A DNA stretch of 10,700 nucleotides. Origin: Candidatus Aminicenantota bacterium (GTDB lineage: Bacteria > Acidobacteriota > Aminicenantia > Aminicenantales > Aminicenantaceae). A program made the position numbers and the translations under genes. Below the pieces are notes generated by a model, which saw only the letters and a list, made by a program, of their open reading frames with translations, did not search any database and was not told the DNA's origin. The DNA lies in NCBI GenBank assembly GCA_030673995.1, contig DAOUYU010000046.1, positions 1-10,700 of the forward strand, read 5' to 3'. Of this stretch, positions 1 through 6,086 are shown one piece after another (the first letter of the stretch is position 1; each line of letters starts with the position of its first letter).

Positions 1-40
1 GCCGCTACAGCAATCTCGACTCGTGAATAATCCAGGCTAG
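1..40 (+). repeat. Right half of a short dispersed inverted-repeat element (copy A)
   Basis: Bases 1-36 are identical to 9727-9762, and 38-40 match 9764-9766, so the two copies agree at 39 of 40 positions across 9.7 kb. The block ends with the inverted-end sequence TGAATAATCCAGG followed by CTAG. The other half would lie left of the window edge. Read on the minus strand, CTAG supplies the TAG stop codon of meaB and the element follows at once. If the element makes a 4-bp target duplication, CTAG should also stand at its unseen left end. Confidence 0.85.
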
Positions 41-987
41 CTGAAATCAAGTTTTTTCAATCTACTGACTATTTTATCTGCTATGGTATAGGGGTCGACT
101 TCCTTTTTGTATATTTTCTCGACATATCTTTCAAACTCTGAATCTTGAACATTCTGAGTAACGATTTGATAAATCTTTTCACCGATAATGTCTCTTAGCA
201 TCCAGAATATCAACCTTTTCTTCCTGGCTGCCCGGGATTCCTGATTCTTGCTCGCAACCAGCCTGCTGATTTCACTGATTAACCGTTCGACCCCTTCTCC
301 TTCTGTAGCCACAGTTTTAACAACAGGGGGTGCTTCTTTTCCTCCGAAACCCAGTTCAAGCATGGCCATGAGCTGATTCTCTGTTTTCTCAGCTTCCGGG
401 GAATCAGCCTTATTGAGAACAAATATATCCGCAATCTCCATGATCCCTGCTTTAAAAGTCTGGATGTCGTCCCCTGCACCCGGGATTAAAACGACAAGGA
501 CAACATCTGCCAGTTTAACAACCTCTACTTCATCCTGTCCTACACCAACTGTTTCCACGAGAATAAGATTCTTCCCTGCTGCCTCAAGTATAGCAATGGT
601 TTCCCCGGTTGCCTTGGCTAAACCTCCTAAATGACCTCGGGCTGCCATGCTGCGAATAAAGATTTCCGGATCAACGCTGTGCTGCATCATTCGTATTCTA
701 TCCCCCAAAATAGCTCCTCCAGTGAATGGACTGGAAGGATCCACAGCTACAACCCCAACCTTCTTTCCGTTTTTTCGCAGACAGCTTATCATCTGGTTGA
801 CCAGAGTACTCTTGCCAGAGCCCGGAGTGCCTGTAATCCCCACAATAAGTGATTCTCCGGTATGAGGGAAAATTTTTTTTATCAGTTCCTGAGCTGCCTT
901 CTTGTTATTCTCCACCAGAGAAATTGCTCGGCCGATGGCTCTGGTGTTTCCTTTTATTATTTCTTGGACTAAATCCATTATTTTCAT
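37..987 (-). CDS. meaB: MeaB/ArgK-family GTPase, methylmalonyl-CoA mutase chaperone
   Basis: A 316-residue G3E-type P-loop GTPase of the MeaB family. Family members bind adenosylcobalamin-dependent methylmalonyl-CoA mutase in the cytoplasm, gate cofactor loading and protect the enzyme from inactivation. Visible motifs: Walker A GTPGSGKS at residues 53-60, the family signature DPSSPFTGGAILGDRIRM at 83-100, ETVGVGQ (Walker B/switch region) at 145-151, and the guanine-specificity motif NKAD at 192-195. The C-terminal helical part is present, so the protein is full length. It lies 24 bases downstream of the acyl-CoA dehydrogenase gene on the same strand and is probably co-transcribed with it. The Shine-Dalgarno sequence is weak; a second ATG three codons in (MDLVQ) is an alternative start. 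The TAG stop is part of the flanking repeat. No mutase subunit is in the window; it may lie beyond the left edge or elsewhere. Confidence 0.95.
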   Translation of the reverse strand: MKIMDLVQEIIKGNTRAIGRAISLVENNKKAAQELIKKIFPHTGESLIVGITGTPGSGKSTLVNQMISCLRKNGKKVGVVAVDPSSPFTGGAILGDRIRMMQHSVDPEIFIRSMAARGHLGGLAKATGETIAILEAAGKNLILVETVGVGQDEVEVVKLADVVLVVLIPGAGDDIQTFKAGIMEIADIFVLNKADSPEAEKTENQLMAMLELGFGGKEAPPVVKTVATEGEGVERLISEISRLVASKNQESRAARKKRLIFWMLRDIIGEKIYQIVTQNVQDSEFERYVEKIYKKEVDPYTIADKIVSRLKKLDFS

Positions 988-1002
988 CTCTATTTATATG
1001 AC

Positions 1003-1015
1003 TCATTCAGGTTAA
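1003..1015 (-). repeat. Possible remnant of the CCTGAAT repeat end at the dehydrogenase stop codon
   Basis: On the minus strand the sequence reads TTAACCTGAATGA, which is YTAR followed by CCTGAAT. This is the same arrangement as in the clear repeat copies, and the TAA is the stop codon of the acyl-CoA dehydrogenase gene. Only about seven bases after the YTAR agree and no second end is seen in the 24-base gap, so this may be chance. Confidence 0.25.
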
Positions 1016-2157
1016 TAGTCTGAGAGAACTTTCTGGGCAATAATCCAACGCTGGATCTCAGAAGTTCCTTCCCCGATGGTAGCTAACTTTGAATCCCTGT
1101 AATACTTTTCCACAGGATAATCCTTTGTAAACCCGTAACCCCCAAAAATCTGAACTGCCGTAGATGAGGCTTTAACCGCCAACTCACTCGCAAAAAGCTT
1201 GGCCATCGCAGATTCTTTGGGTATCTTTTTTCCCTGGTCTTCCATAAAGGCTGCTCTGTATGTCAAGAGGCGAGCTGCTTCCAGTTCAGTAAAACCATCG
1301 GCAAGCATCCATTGAATGGCCTGAAAGTTGGCTATAGGTTGCTTGAATTGAATCCTTTCTTTTGCATATTTCAGGCTCGACTCAAGGGCTCCGGCTGCAA
1401 TTCCTAAAGAAAAGCCGGCAATGCTGACTCTTCCTCCGTCTAAAATAGCCATGGCTTGCTTGTAACCCTTACCTTCCTCCCCTATCAGGTTTTCAGCAGG
1501 AACCTTGACGTCCTCAAAAATAAGTTCCGCTGTATCGGCTGCCCTGACACCCAGCTTATCCTCTTTTTTCCCTGCTCTAAAGCCCTTCATTCCCTTCTCC
1601 AAGATAAAGGCAGAAATGCCTTTCCTCTTTTTTTCGGAGTTCGTGACAGCCATCACTACAGCTATTTCAGCCAAAGAACCATTAGTGATGAAAAGCTTTG
1701 TCCCGTTGAGCAGCCAATGATCCCCTTCCTTTGTAGCTCTGGTTTTCAAGGCTGATGCATCAGAGCCAGCTTCTGCTTCTGTAAGTCCCCAGGCTCCCAA
1801 TGTTTGACCTGAAGCCAACCTTGTCAGATATTTCTTCTTCTGTTCTTCATTCCCAAAAAGATTGATATGATTCGAACAGAGAGAGTTATGAGCCGCAATA
1901 ACCAGGCCACACGAAGGGTCTACCTTGGAAATCTCTTCCAGGATAATGACATAATCAACATTTGAATATCCGGCTCCCGAATATTCCGTAGGAATGACTA
2001 TGCCTAACAACCCCATCTCTGCTAGCTTCTCTGTCAGTTCCTCTGGCCATATGCCTTTCTCATCGCTCTCTTTAATAAAGGGTCGAATCTCCTTTTCTGC
2101 AAAATTTCTGATGGATTCCATTAGAATTTCTTGCTCTTGGGTAAATAAAAAGTCCAT
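1012..2157 (-). CDS. Acyl-CoA dehydrogenase (short/medium-chain type, FAD-dependent)
   Basis: A 381-residue protein, the normal length for a tetrameric acyl-CoA dehydrogenase, which oxidises acyl-CoA to trans-2-enoyl-CoA and passes electrons to electron-transfer flavoprotein. The N-terminal helical domain spans about 1-120. The middle beta domain carries the FAD/substrate signature LTEAEAGSD at 125-133 and WLLNGTKLFITNG at 148-160. The C-terminal helical domain has the ER.QF..P motif at 268-274, FGGYGF at 338-343 and GEGTSEIQR at 362-370. In that last motif E363 is where the catalytic base sits in SCAD/butyryl-CoA dehydrogenases. The usual Tyr before it (IYEGT) is Gly here. The start is supported by AAGGTG (complement of 2163-2168) five bases upstream. 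It is the first gene of an operon with meaB. The sequence does not settle the substrate; butyryl-, isobutyryl- or 2-methylbutyryl-CoA are all possible. Confidence 0.95.
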   Translation of the reverse strand: MDFLFTQEQEILMESIRNFAEKEIRPFIKESDEKGIWPEELTEKLAEMGLLGIVIPTEYSGAGYSNVDYVIILEEISKVDPSCGLVIAAHNSLCSNHINLFGNEEQKKKYLTRLASGQTLGAWGLTEAEAGSDASALKTRATKEGDHWLLNGTKLFITNGSLAEIAVVMAVTNSEKKRKGISAFILEKGMKGFRAGKKEDKLGVRAADTAELIFEDVKVPAENLIGEEGKGYKQAMAILDGGRVSIAGFSLGIAAGALESSLKYAKERIQFKQPIANFQAIQWMLADGFTELEAARLLTYRAAFMEDQGKKIPKESAMAKLFASELAVKASSTAVQIFGGYGFTKDYPVEKYYRDSKLATIGEGTSEIQRWIIAQKVLSDY

Positions 2158-2248
2158 TATTTCACCTTTTTCAAAGAAATTTTATGATAGAAATATGTCT
2201 AATAATTCCTTCTTTTTATCGCCCCTAATTTTCCAATTTTCCACCTCC

Positions 2249-2277
2249 ATATTACTTTTTAGCCTGCCATATATCAA
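2249..2277 (-). promoter_or_regulatory. Candidate sigma-70-type promoter of the acyl-CoA dehydrogenase-meaB operon
   Basis: On the minus strand TTGATA (5 of 6 to consensus; complement of 2272-2277) is followed after 17 bases by TAATAT (4 of 6; complement of 2249-2254). The expected transcript would have a leader of roughly 85 bases before the dehydrogenase start. Found by eye, so only a candidate. Confidence 0.4.
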
Positions 2278-2288
2278 GAAGAAAATAG

Positions 2289-2305
2289 CAGAATTTCTAA
2301 TTCTG
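2289..2305. promoter_or_regulatory. Perfect 7-bp inverted repeat, candidate operator
   Basis: CAGAATT-tct-AATTCTG is a perfect dyad whose inner edge is 12 bases upstream of the -35 box proposed for the acyl-CoA dehydrogenase operon. It could be a regulator-binding site. As RNA it would be a short A/U-rich hairpin without a U-tract, so it is not a terminator. No regulator gene is in the window. Confidence 0.3.
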
Positions 2306-2399
2306 TGATAACTGATTTTTATGTTCAAAGCAAAAGTTATGGGTCGAATTTAGACAACATAGGGACTTTCCTCATTTTTTCTTATTTTTTCCAGGCGAA

Positions 2400-2534
2400 G
2401 GCTGAGTGGTAAGAAAACCGTGAGCAAGGCTGAGCGGGCATGGTTCCTCTCCCGAAGGGAGAGGAGAGCGAAGCCTGTATCCGAGCGGGATTTCCTCGCT
2501 GGGGAAATCCCGCGTGTTTTCAAGCCACTTAGCC
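2400..2534. repeat. GC-rich multi-hairpin palindromic element
   Basis: An outer stem pairs 2400-2418 (GGCTGAGTGGTAAGAAAAC) with 2516-2534 at 15 of 19 positions. Inside are two branches. The first is closed by AGGCT/AGCCT (2427-2431 with 2472-2476) and tipped by a perfect 9-bp stem (2445-2453 with 2457-2465, loop GAA). The second is a perfect 11-bp stem (GCGGGATTTCC at 2485-2495 with 2503-2513, 7-base loop). AAGGCTGAGTGG at 2398-2409 recurs as AAGGCTGAGCGG at 2426-2437. There is no U-tract, no coding frame and no match to an RNA family that I recognise. A REP/MITE-like mobile palindrome or a structured RNA are the two readings. The pairing is seen directly; its function is unknown. Confidence 0.7.
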
Positions 2535-2545
2535 TGAGCCTTTAT

Positions 2546-2574
2546 TTGACTTGAATATCTAAATCGTCTAAATT
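2546..2574 (+). promoter_or_regulatory. Weak candidate promoter for the small YHS-like membrane protein gene
   Basis: TTGACT (2546-2551) is followed after 17 bases by TAAATT (2569-2574, 4 of 6). The start site would fall almost on the ATG at 2582, implying a leaderless or nearly leaderless message. That fits the absence of a good Shine-Dalgarno sequence. Confidence 0.3.
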
Positions 2575-2581
2575 TAGAGAG

Positions 2582-2848
2582 ATGATTACAGGACTATTCA
2601 GGATTTTAATTTTCGCCTTTCTTGGCTTAATAATCTACAATCTCCTTCGTTTTTTCATGGCCTTAAGCAAAGCAGGCAAATCCCAAAGAAAAATAAAACG
2701 CCCTTCGGGCATTATGGTTAAAGATGAAATGTGTAATACTTATCTTCCTCAAGAGGATGCGATCAAGGAAATCTATGAAGGGAAAGAATATTATTTTTGC
2801 TCGAAGGAATGCCAGCAAAAATTTTTAGAACAGAATAAAAATAAATAA
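2582..2848 (+). CDS. Small membrane-anchored protein with a YHS/TRASH-like cysteine tail
   Basis: An 88-residue protein. Residues about 4-26 form one hydrophobic membrane segment. A basic linker (about 30-41, KAGKSQRKIKR) suggests a cytoplasmic C-terminal tail. The tail carries Cys51 in MVKDEMCNTYLP and then YYFCSKEC with Cys73 and Cys77, followed by QQKFL. This spacing resembles YHS and TRASH domains and the PP0621-type small proteins, which are thought to bind a metal ion. The exact role is unknown. The gene stands alone, convergent with the acylphosphatase gene across 16 bases. No strong Shine-Dalgarno sequence is seen; ATG 2582 is the only start that includes the membrane segment. Confidence 0.8.
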   Translation: MITGLFRILIFAFLGLIIYNLLRFFMALSKAGKSQRKIKRPSGIMVKDEMCNTYLPQEDAIKEIYEGKEYYFCSKECQQKFLEQNKNK

Positions 2849-2864
2849 TTCGTTATATCCAGAC

Positions 2865-3152
2865 TTACCAGATATCTAAATAGGTTATCCGGAAATCATT
2901 GAATTCCCCTTTGAAATCTTCCCAATCAACATCAACTTTCTCCACCTGTGCCAGAGGTGGGCCCTGCTTCAGCCTGTTGATCAGCTCTTCAATCTTCTCC
3001 TTGTCCCCTTCGGCCAGCACTTCTACCTGTCCATCTCTTAAATTCCTGACCCAGCCTGTAAGATTTAAAGAAGATGCCCATTTTTGAGTGTGGTCGCGGT
3101 AAAAAACCCCCTGGACTCTACCAAAAACGAGGATGTGTGCCCTTATTCTCAT
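2865..3152 (-). CDS. acyP: Acylphosphatase
   Basis: A 95-residue protein of typical acylphosphatase length. The family hydrolyses acyl phosphates such as acetyl phosphate or carbamoyl phosphate in the cytoplasm. The signature GRVQGVFYRD (residues 11-20) supplies the phosphate-binding loop with Arg19, and TGWVRNLRDGQVEV (32-45) supplies catalytic Asn37. The 18-residue spacing equals that of the well-known catalytic Arg/Asn pair. The end, FNDFRITY, is also typical. Nothing is missing. No Shine-Dalgarno sequence stands out. It is a lone gene flanked by genes of opposite orientation. Confidence 0.95.
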   Translation of the reverse strand: MRIRAHILVFGRVQGVFYRDHTQKWASSLNLTGWVRNLRDGQVEVLAEGDKEKIEELINRLKQGPPLAQVEKVDVDWEDFKGEFNDFRITYLDIW

Positions 3153-3228
3153 CGAAAACTAATTAATTTATATTAGCATACCCTTCCTTAATGAGTAAAG
3201 GCCAAAGAGAAAGAGTATGCCCTTTTAT

Positions 3229-3257
3229 TTGACAATTAAAATTAAGTCTGATAGAAA
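3229..3257 (+). promoter_or_regulatory. Candidate promoter of the thiD-type kinase gene
   Basis: A perfect -35 box TTGACA (3229-3234) is followed after 17 bases by TAGAAA (3252-3257, 4 of 6). Transcription would begin near 3264, after the upstream ATG at 3217 and before the ATG at 3286. This supports the shorter kinase. Confidence 0.5.
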
Positions 3258-3285
3258 TTTTTTTGGATCAAGGCTAAAAAAATCC

Positions 3286-4047
3286 ATGAAAAAAATTCTT
3301 CTCTCAGCAGCAGGATTTGACCCAACCTCGGGAGCAGGTGCTTCACTCGATTTGAAAGTTTTCCACCTCCTGGACTTCCACGGAATGTCTATTCTAACTT
3401 CAATAACATCTCAAAACACAAAATATGTTAACAAAGTCTTTTGTATCCCCCCTGAGCTTATCATGGATCAGTACAAAACCCTATGCGAAGATGTTTCTCT
3501 ATCAGGGATTAAAGTCGGCATGGTCGGCTGTGGAGAGAATATTCGAATAATAAAGCACATTTTGTCAGAAAATCCCGGCATCCCGAGAGTTGTGGATCCA
3601 GTCTTTAAATCCAGCTCTGGTACTTGGCTGTTAGAAAAAGATTCCATCCGCGACTATATATCAGAAATCGAAGGAAAATCTTCTCTTCTCACTCCAAATG
3701 TGGAAGAGGCGGGCATGATTTCTGGAGTGAAGATTGACAGCCTTGAGGAGATGAAAAAAGCGGCCAGATGCATTTATTCACTCACCGGTACTCCCTGCTT
3801 TATTAAAGGAGGATACATTCCAAAACAGATAGTCAATGTGTTGTATGATGGTATAAAATTTTATCTTTTTAAAAAGGAAAGGCTCAAAAAAAATGTGCAT
3901 GGAACAGGATGCTTTCTGTCTTCAAGCCTCCTGGCCTATCTGGCAAAAGGTAACACTTTGGAAGAAGCTTGTCATCAAGCAACTCAGCTTACTCACAATG
4001 CTATAAAGAACTCCATCCAGATCGGTGGTGGCCAACATATAATCTAA
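3286..4047 (+). CDS. thiD: ThiD-type hydroxymethylpyrimidine/phosphomethylpyrimidine kinase
   Basis: A 253-residue ribokinase-fold kinase. ThiD phosphorylates hydroxymethylpyrimidine and its monophosphate in thiamine synthesis or salvage. Visible: N-terminal SAAGFDPTSGAGASLDLK (7-24), the counterpart of the family's AG.D.SGGAG..AD.K; VVDPV at 102-106; TPN at 136-138; IKGGY at 173-177; and the anion-hole/catalytic HGTGCFLSSSLLAYLAKG at 205-222 with Cys209. The open frame extends up to an ATG at 3217, but that adds 23 basic, non-homologous residues. ATG 3286 gives the usual MKKIL start and lies downstream of the proposed promoter. Several positions depart from textbook ThiD (AGFDPTSGAG for AGSDSSGGAG), so a related pyrimidine or vitamin kinase cannot be excluded. 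No other thiamine gene and no obvious TPP riboswitch is near. The TAA stop lies in a YTAR repeat flank. Confidence 0.85.
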   Translation: MKKILLSAAGFDPTSGAGASLDLKVFHLLDFHGMSILTSITSQNTKYVNKVFCIPPELIMDQYKTLCEDVSLSGIKVGMVGCGENIRIIKHILSENPGIPRVVDPVFKSSSGTWLLEKDSIRDYISEIEGKSSLLTPNVEEAGMISGVKIDSLEEMKKAARCIYSLTGTPCFIKGGYIPKQIVNVLYDGIKFYLFKKERLKKNVHGTGCFLSSSLLAYLAKGNTLEEACHQATQLTHNAIKNSIQIGGGQHII

Positions 4048-4069
4048 CCTGGATTATTCATCAGGCTAA
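4044..4069. repeat. Minimal copy of the dispersed inverted repeat, flanked by CTAA (copy C)
   Basis: The 18-base core CCTGGATTATTCATCAGG (4048-4065) has CTAA directly on both sides (4044-4047 and 4066-4069). The first 13 bases equal the inverted complement of the end seen in copies A and B. The core has lost the interior of the 57-base form and keeps one full end plus CAGG of the other. The left CTAA contains the TAA stop of the thiD-type gene. The CCTG/CAGG pairing is too short to make a convincing terminator for the convergent genes here. Confidence 0.7.
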
Positions 4070-4084
4070 AAAGTAAAGACAGCT

Positions 4085-5071
4085 TTATTTAACCTTTTCC
4101 TCCTCTTCTTCGAGCACTTCATGCGCTTCTTTTAAAACCTGGTCTGGAAATGTGATCCTTTGTTTTTTTGCTGCGTTCAAATTGAGGCTCATTCTTAATT
4201 TACTCATGTATTGAATGGGAATTCCGGCAGGGCTCTCACCGTTTTTAACCCGGATCGCAATTTCTCCAGCCTTTAAACCCATCTCAAAGAAATTCCATCC
4301 CAGCGCTGCACAAGCCCCGCGGTGAGTGGAGAGAAGAAAACCACCGAAGAGAGGAACAGCATTTTCTGCCGCCACATTGCCTATATCTGCAAAGGCGGCA
4401 TTGTTTGTATTATCTGAAATTTGATACATCGCATCGATTTTTTGATTGATTAAAACTTGAGTGGAATGAAGGACTTCACTCCCGTTTGCAATAGAAACAG
4501 CCACTATCTCGAAGTCCAGTTCTCTGGCCGCTTCTCTGGCTAGTTCCAAATAATATTCTGAATTGAGTTCTACCGGTGTCCATAGAGTTCCGAGCCTTTT
4601 CGCCTGCGGCAGAATCTTCCTGATGAAAGCCAAACTTTCTTTAATCGGACCTCTTGAAGAAACTCCAGAAACATTGCTCCGATGATTATCGGCAGATTTT
4701 CCAGCGCCGGCCAGGTAGGGATTGGCAACTGAAGAGAATATGATTGGAATCTCATGTGTAGCGATCAGAGCGGCCTGGAGACAGGGAGTAGACAGAGCAA
4801 CAATCATATTGACCTTCTCCTCGACAAATTCCTGGGCAATCCTGTGGACTTCAGGAATGTGGCCCTTGGCATTTCTTATAATCAACCGAATAGTATTGCC
4901 ATCCCTCAATCCATTGTCCTCAAAAGCACGGATAATGCCTTTTCTCACTTCATTAAGTGTAGGGGCATCTGTGAATTGAAAAATGCCTACGGTATAAGGA
5001 CTTTCCTGGTTTTTCGTGCAACAGAGGAAAAGGAATAAGGTAAGCAGAAAAAGTACTATGATTTTTTTCAC
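4085..5071 (-). CDS. ABC-type substrate-binding lipoprotein (TrpX/YhfQ-like, ABC_sub_bind family)
   Basis: A 328-residue secreted protein. Residues 1-16 are a signal peptide (KK followed by a Leu/Phe-rich core) leading to Cys17-Cys18, a loose lipobox (LFLC or FLCC), so it is probably a lipid-anchored protein. The mature part looks like the periplasmic-binding-protein fold of the ABC substrate-binding family PF04392: YTVGIFQFTDAPTLNEVRKG (26-45), an AQEFVEEKVNMIVALSTP stretch, PIIFSSVANP, and a GTLW motif in the second lobe. Family members bind small ligands, for some of them aromatic amino acids. The usual permease and ATPase partners are absent, so it is an orphan, perhaps for sensing. The C-terminus ends in a Glu/Lys-rich tail. 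The start is GTG, with AAAAGG (complement of 5080-5085) eight bases upstream. Confidence 0.88.
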   Translation of the reverse strand: MKKIIVLFLLTLFLFLCCTKNQESPYTVGIFQFTDAPTLNEVRKGIIRAFEDNGLRDGNTIRLIIRNAKGHIPEVHRIAQEFVEEKVNMIVALSTPCLQAALIATHEIPIIFSSVANPYLAGAGKSADNHRSNVSGVSSRGPIKESLAFIRKILPQAKRLGTLWTPVELNSEYYLELAREAARELDFEIVAVSIANGSEVLHSTQVLINQKIDAMYQISDNTNNAAFADIGNVAAENAVPLFGGFLLSTHRGACAALGWNFFEMGLKAGEIAIRVKNGESPAGIPIQYMSKLRMSLNLNAAKKQRITFPDQVLKEAHEVLEEEEEKVK

Positions 5072-5095
5072 TCACTTAACCTTTTTATCCTAATC

Positions 5096-5124
5096 ATGAT
5101 AATCGAAAAATTTTTCTTGAGCAA
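5096..5124 (-). promoter_or_regulatory. Candidate promoter of the substrate-binding lipoprotein gene
   Basis: On the minus strand TTGCTC (complement of 5119-5124, weak) is followed after 17 bases by TATCAT (complement of 5096-5101, 5 of 6). The start site would lie just ahead of the AAAAGG ribosome-binding site. The -10 box overlaps the small palindrome ATCATGAT at 5093-5100. Confidence 0.35.
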
Positions 5125-5164
5125 TCTTTTTTTTGGAAGCTTATTCATATAGAATAACTCTCCT

Positions 5165-6061
5165 ATGACACAGTATTTTTTTGGCACAGCTGGCTGGAGC
5201 TACAAAGACTGGGAAGGTATCGTTTATCCTGAAAAAAAAGCTCGAAGCTTTCATCCACTTATTTTCTTAGCACAGTATATAAATATTATTGAGATAAACA
5301 GCACATTCTACAGACTGCCTGCAATCGCCATTTCTCTTTCCTGGATAAAAAAAGTTGAAAACCATCCTGATTTTCTTTTCTCTATCAAGCTCCACCAGGT
5401 TTTCACTCACAAGAGAAAAGATTTTACTCAAAAGGATGTTGATGATTTTAAGCTCGGCATCGAGCCCCTCAGAGCAGGGAACCGGCTCGCTTCCATCTTG
5501 GTTCAATTTCCCTGGTCCTTTGTGAACACGATGGCCCATAATGATTATTTGATTAAGCTATTCAAGCTATTCTCTGATTATCCCTTGGCCTTAGAAGTGA
5601 GACACTCCTCCTGGAACAGCCCTGATTTTTTCAAGCTTCTGACCGAATTAAAGGTGTGTTACTGCAACATCGACCAGCCGATATTTCGAAATTCTATCCA
5701 TCCCAGCTCAATCAGTACTAATCCCAATTTTTCCTACGTCAGGCTTCACGGACGAAACTACACAAATTGGTTCAAAAAAGATGCAGGCCGCGATGAGCGA
5801 TACAATTATCTCTACACAAAGGGAGAGCTCGAAGAGTGGGTCAAAAGAATAGAAGAGTTGGGCAAAAAGAGCAAAAAAGTATTTGTCATCACCAATAACC
5901 ACTACAGAGGACAGGCATTAGCCAACTCCCTACAAATAAAAAATATAATTTCAGGTGAAAAAATAGACGTCCCTTATCTTCTCCTCAAACAATATCCCAC
6001 TCTAAAAGAATTGGTCAAGAAATTAAAGGCCGGCCAGCTTGGCCTCTTCGAAGGAGAGTAA
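5165..6061 (+). CDS. DUF72 family protein (YecE-like, TIM-barrel fold)
   Basis: A 298-residue protein, full length for DUF72. Recognisable landmarks: GTAGWSYKDW near the N-terminus (7-16), EINSTFY at 43-49, QFPWSF at 114-119, EVRHSSW at 144-150, YVRLHGRN at 191-198 and TNNHYRGQALANS at 243-255. It ends in QLGLFEGE, a common ending in the family. The fold is a TIM barrel; the biochemical role of the family is not established. No Shine-Dalgarno sequence precedes ATG 5165, and a TAGAAT (5150-5155) only ten bases upstream hints at a leaderless message. The lysA-like gene follows 25 bases after the stop and is probably co-transcribed. Confidence 0.93.
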   Translation: MTQYFFGTAGWSYKDWEGIVYPEKKARSFHPLIFLAQYINIIEINSTFYRLPAIAISLSWIKKVENHPDFLFSIKLHQVFTHKRKDFTQKDVDDFKLGIEPLRAGNRLASILVQFPWSFVNTMAHNDYLIKLFKLFSDYPLALEVRHSSWNSPDFFKLLTELKVCYCNIDQPIFRNSIHPSSISTNPNFSYVRLHGRNYTNWFKKDAGRDERYNYLYTKGELEEWVKRIEELGKKSKKVFVITNNHYRGQALANSLQIKNIISGEKIDVPYLLLKQYPTLKELVKKLKAGQLGLFEGE

Positions 6062-6086
6062 AATTCTATATTACAAAATTAAAAAA

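Larger units (their letters stand above)
2158..2581. other. 424-base gene-free region between divergent genes
   Basis: No plausible coding frame was seen here. From left to right it holds the leader and a candidate promoter of the minus-strand acyl-CoA dehydrogenase operon (2163-2277), a 17-base palindrome (2289-2305), an A/T-rich run, a GC-rich folded element (2400-2534) bounded by further pairing arms (2347-2355 with 2566-2574), and a possible promoter for the plus-strand gene at 2582. The GC-rich block contrasts with the A/T-rich flanks and looks inserted. Confidence 0.7.

Noticed and set aside
413..865. Open frames on the plus strand opposite meaB
   Set aside because: They are shadows of the clearly conserved GTPase, with no family features or ribosome-binding sites.
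2838..2880. A/T-rich gap between the YHS-like and acylphosphatase genes as another repeat copy
   Set aside because: It shares only AAATAATTC and a CCAG with the family, without a proper end or YTAR pair; probably chance.
3217..3285. Longer start for the thiD-type kinase at ATG 3217
   Set aside because: The added 23 residues do not resemble the family N-terminus, and a TTGACA-17-TAGAAA promoter lies inside them; ATG 3286 gives the usual start.
6039..6086. Longer start for the LysA-like gene at TTG 6039
   Set aside because: It would overlap the DUF72 gene by 23 bases and add a polar stretch not typical of the family; ATG 6087 fits better.
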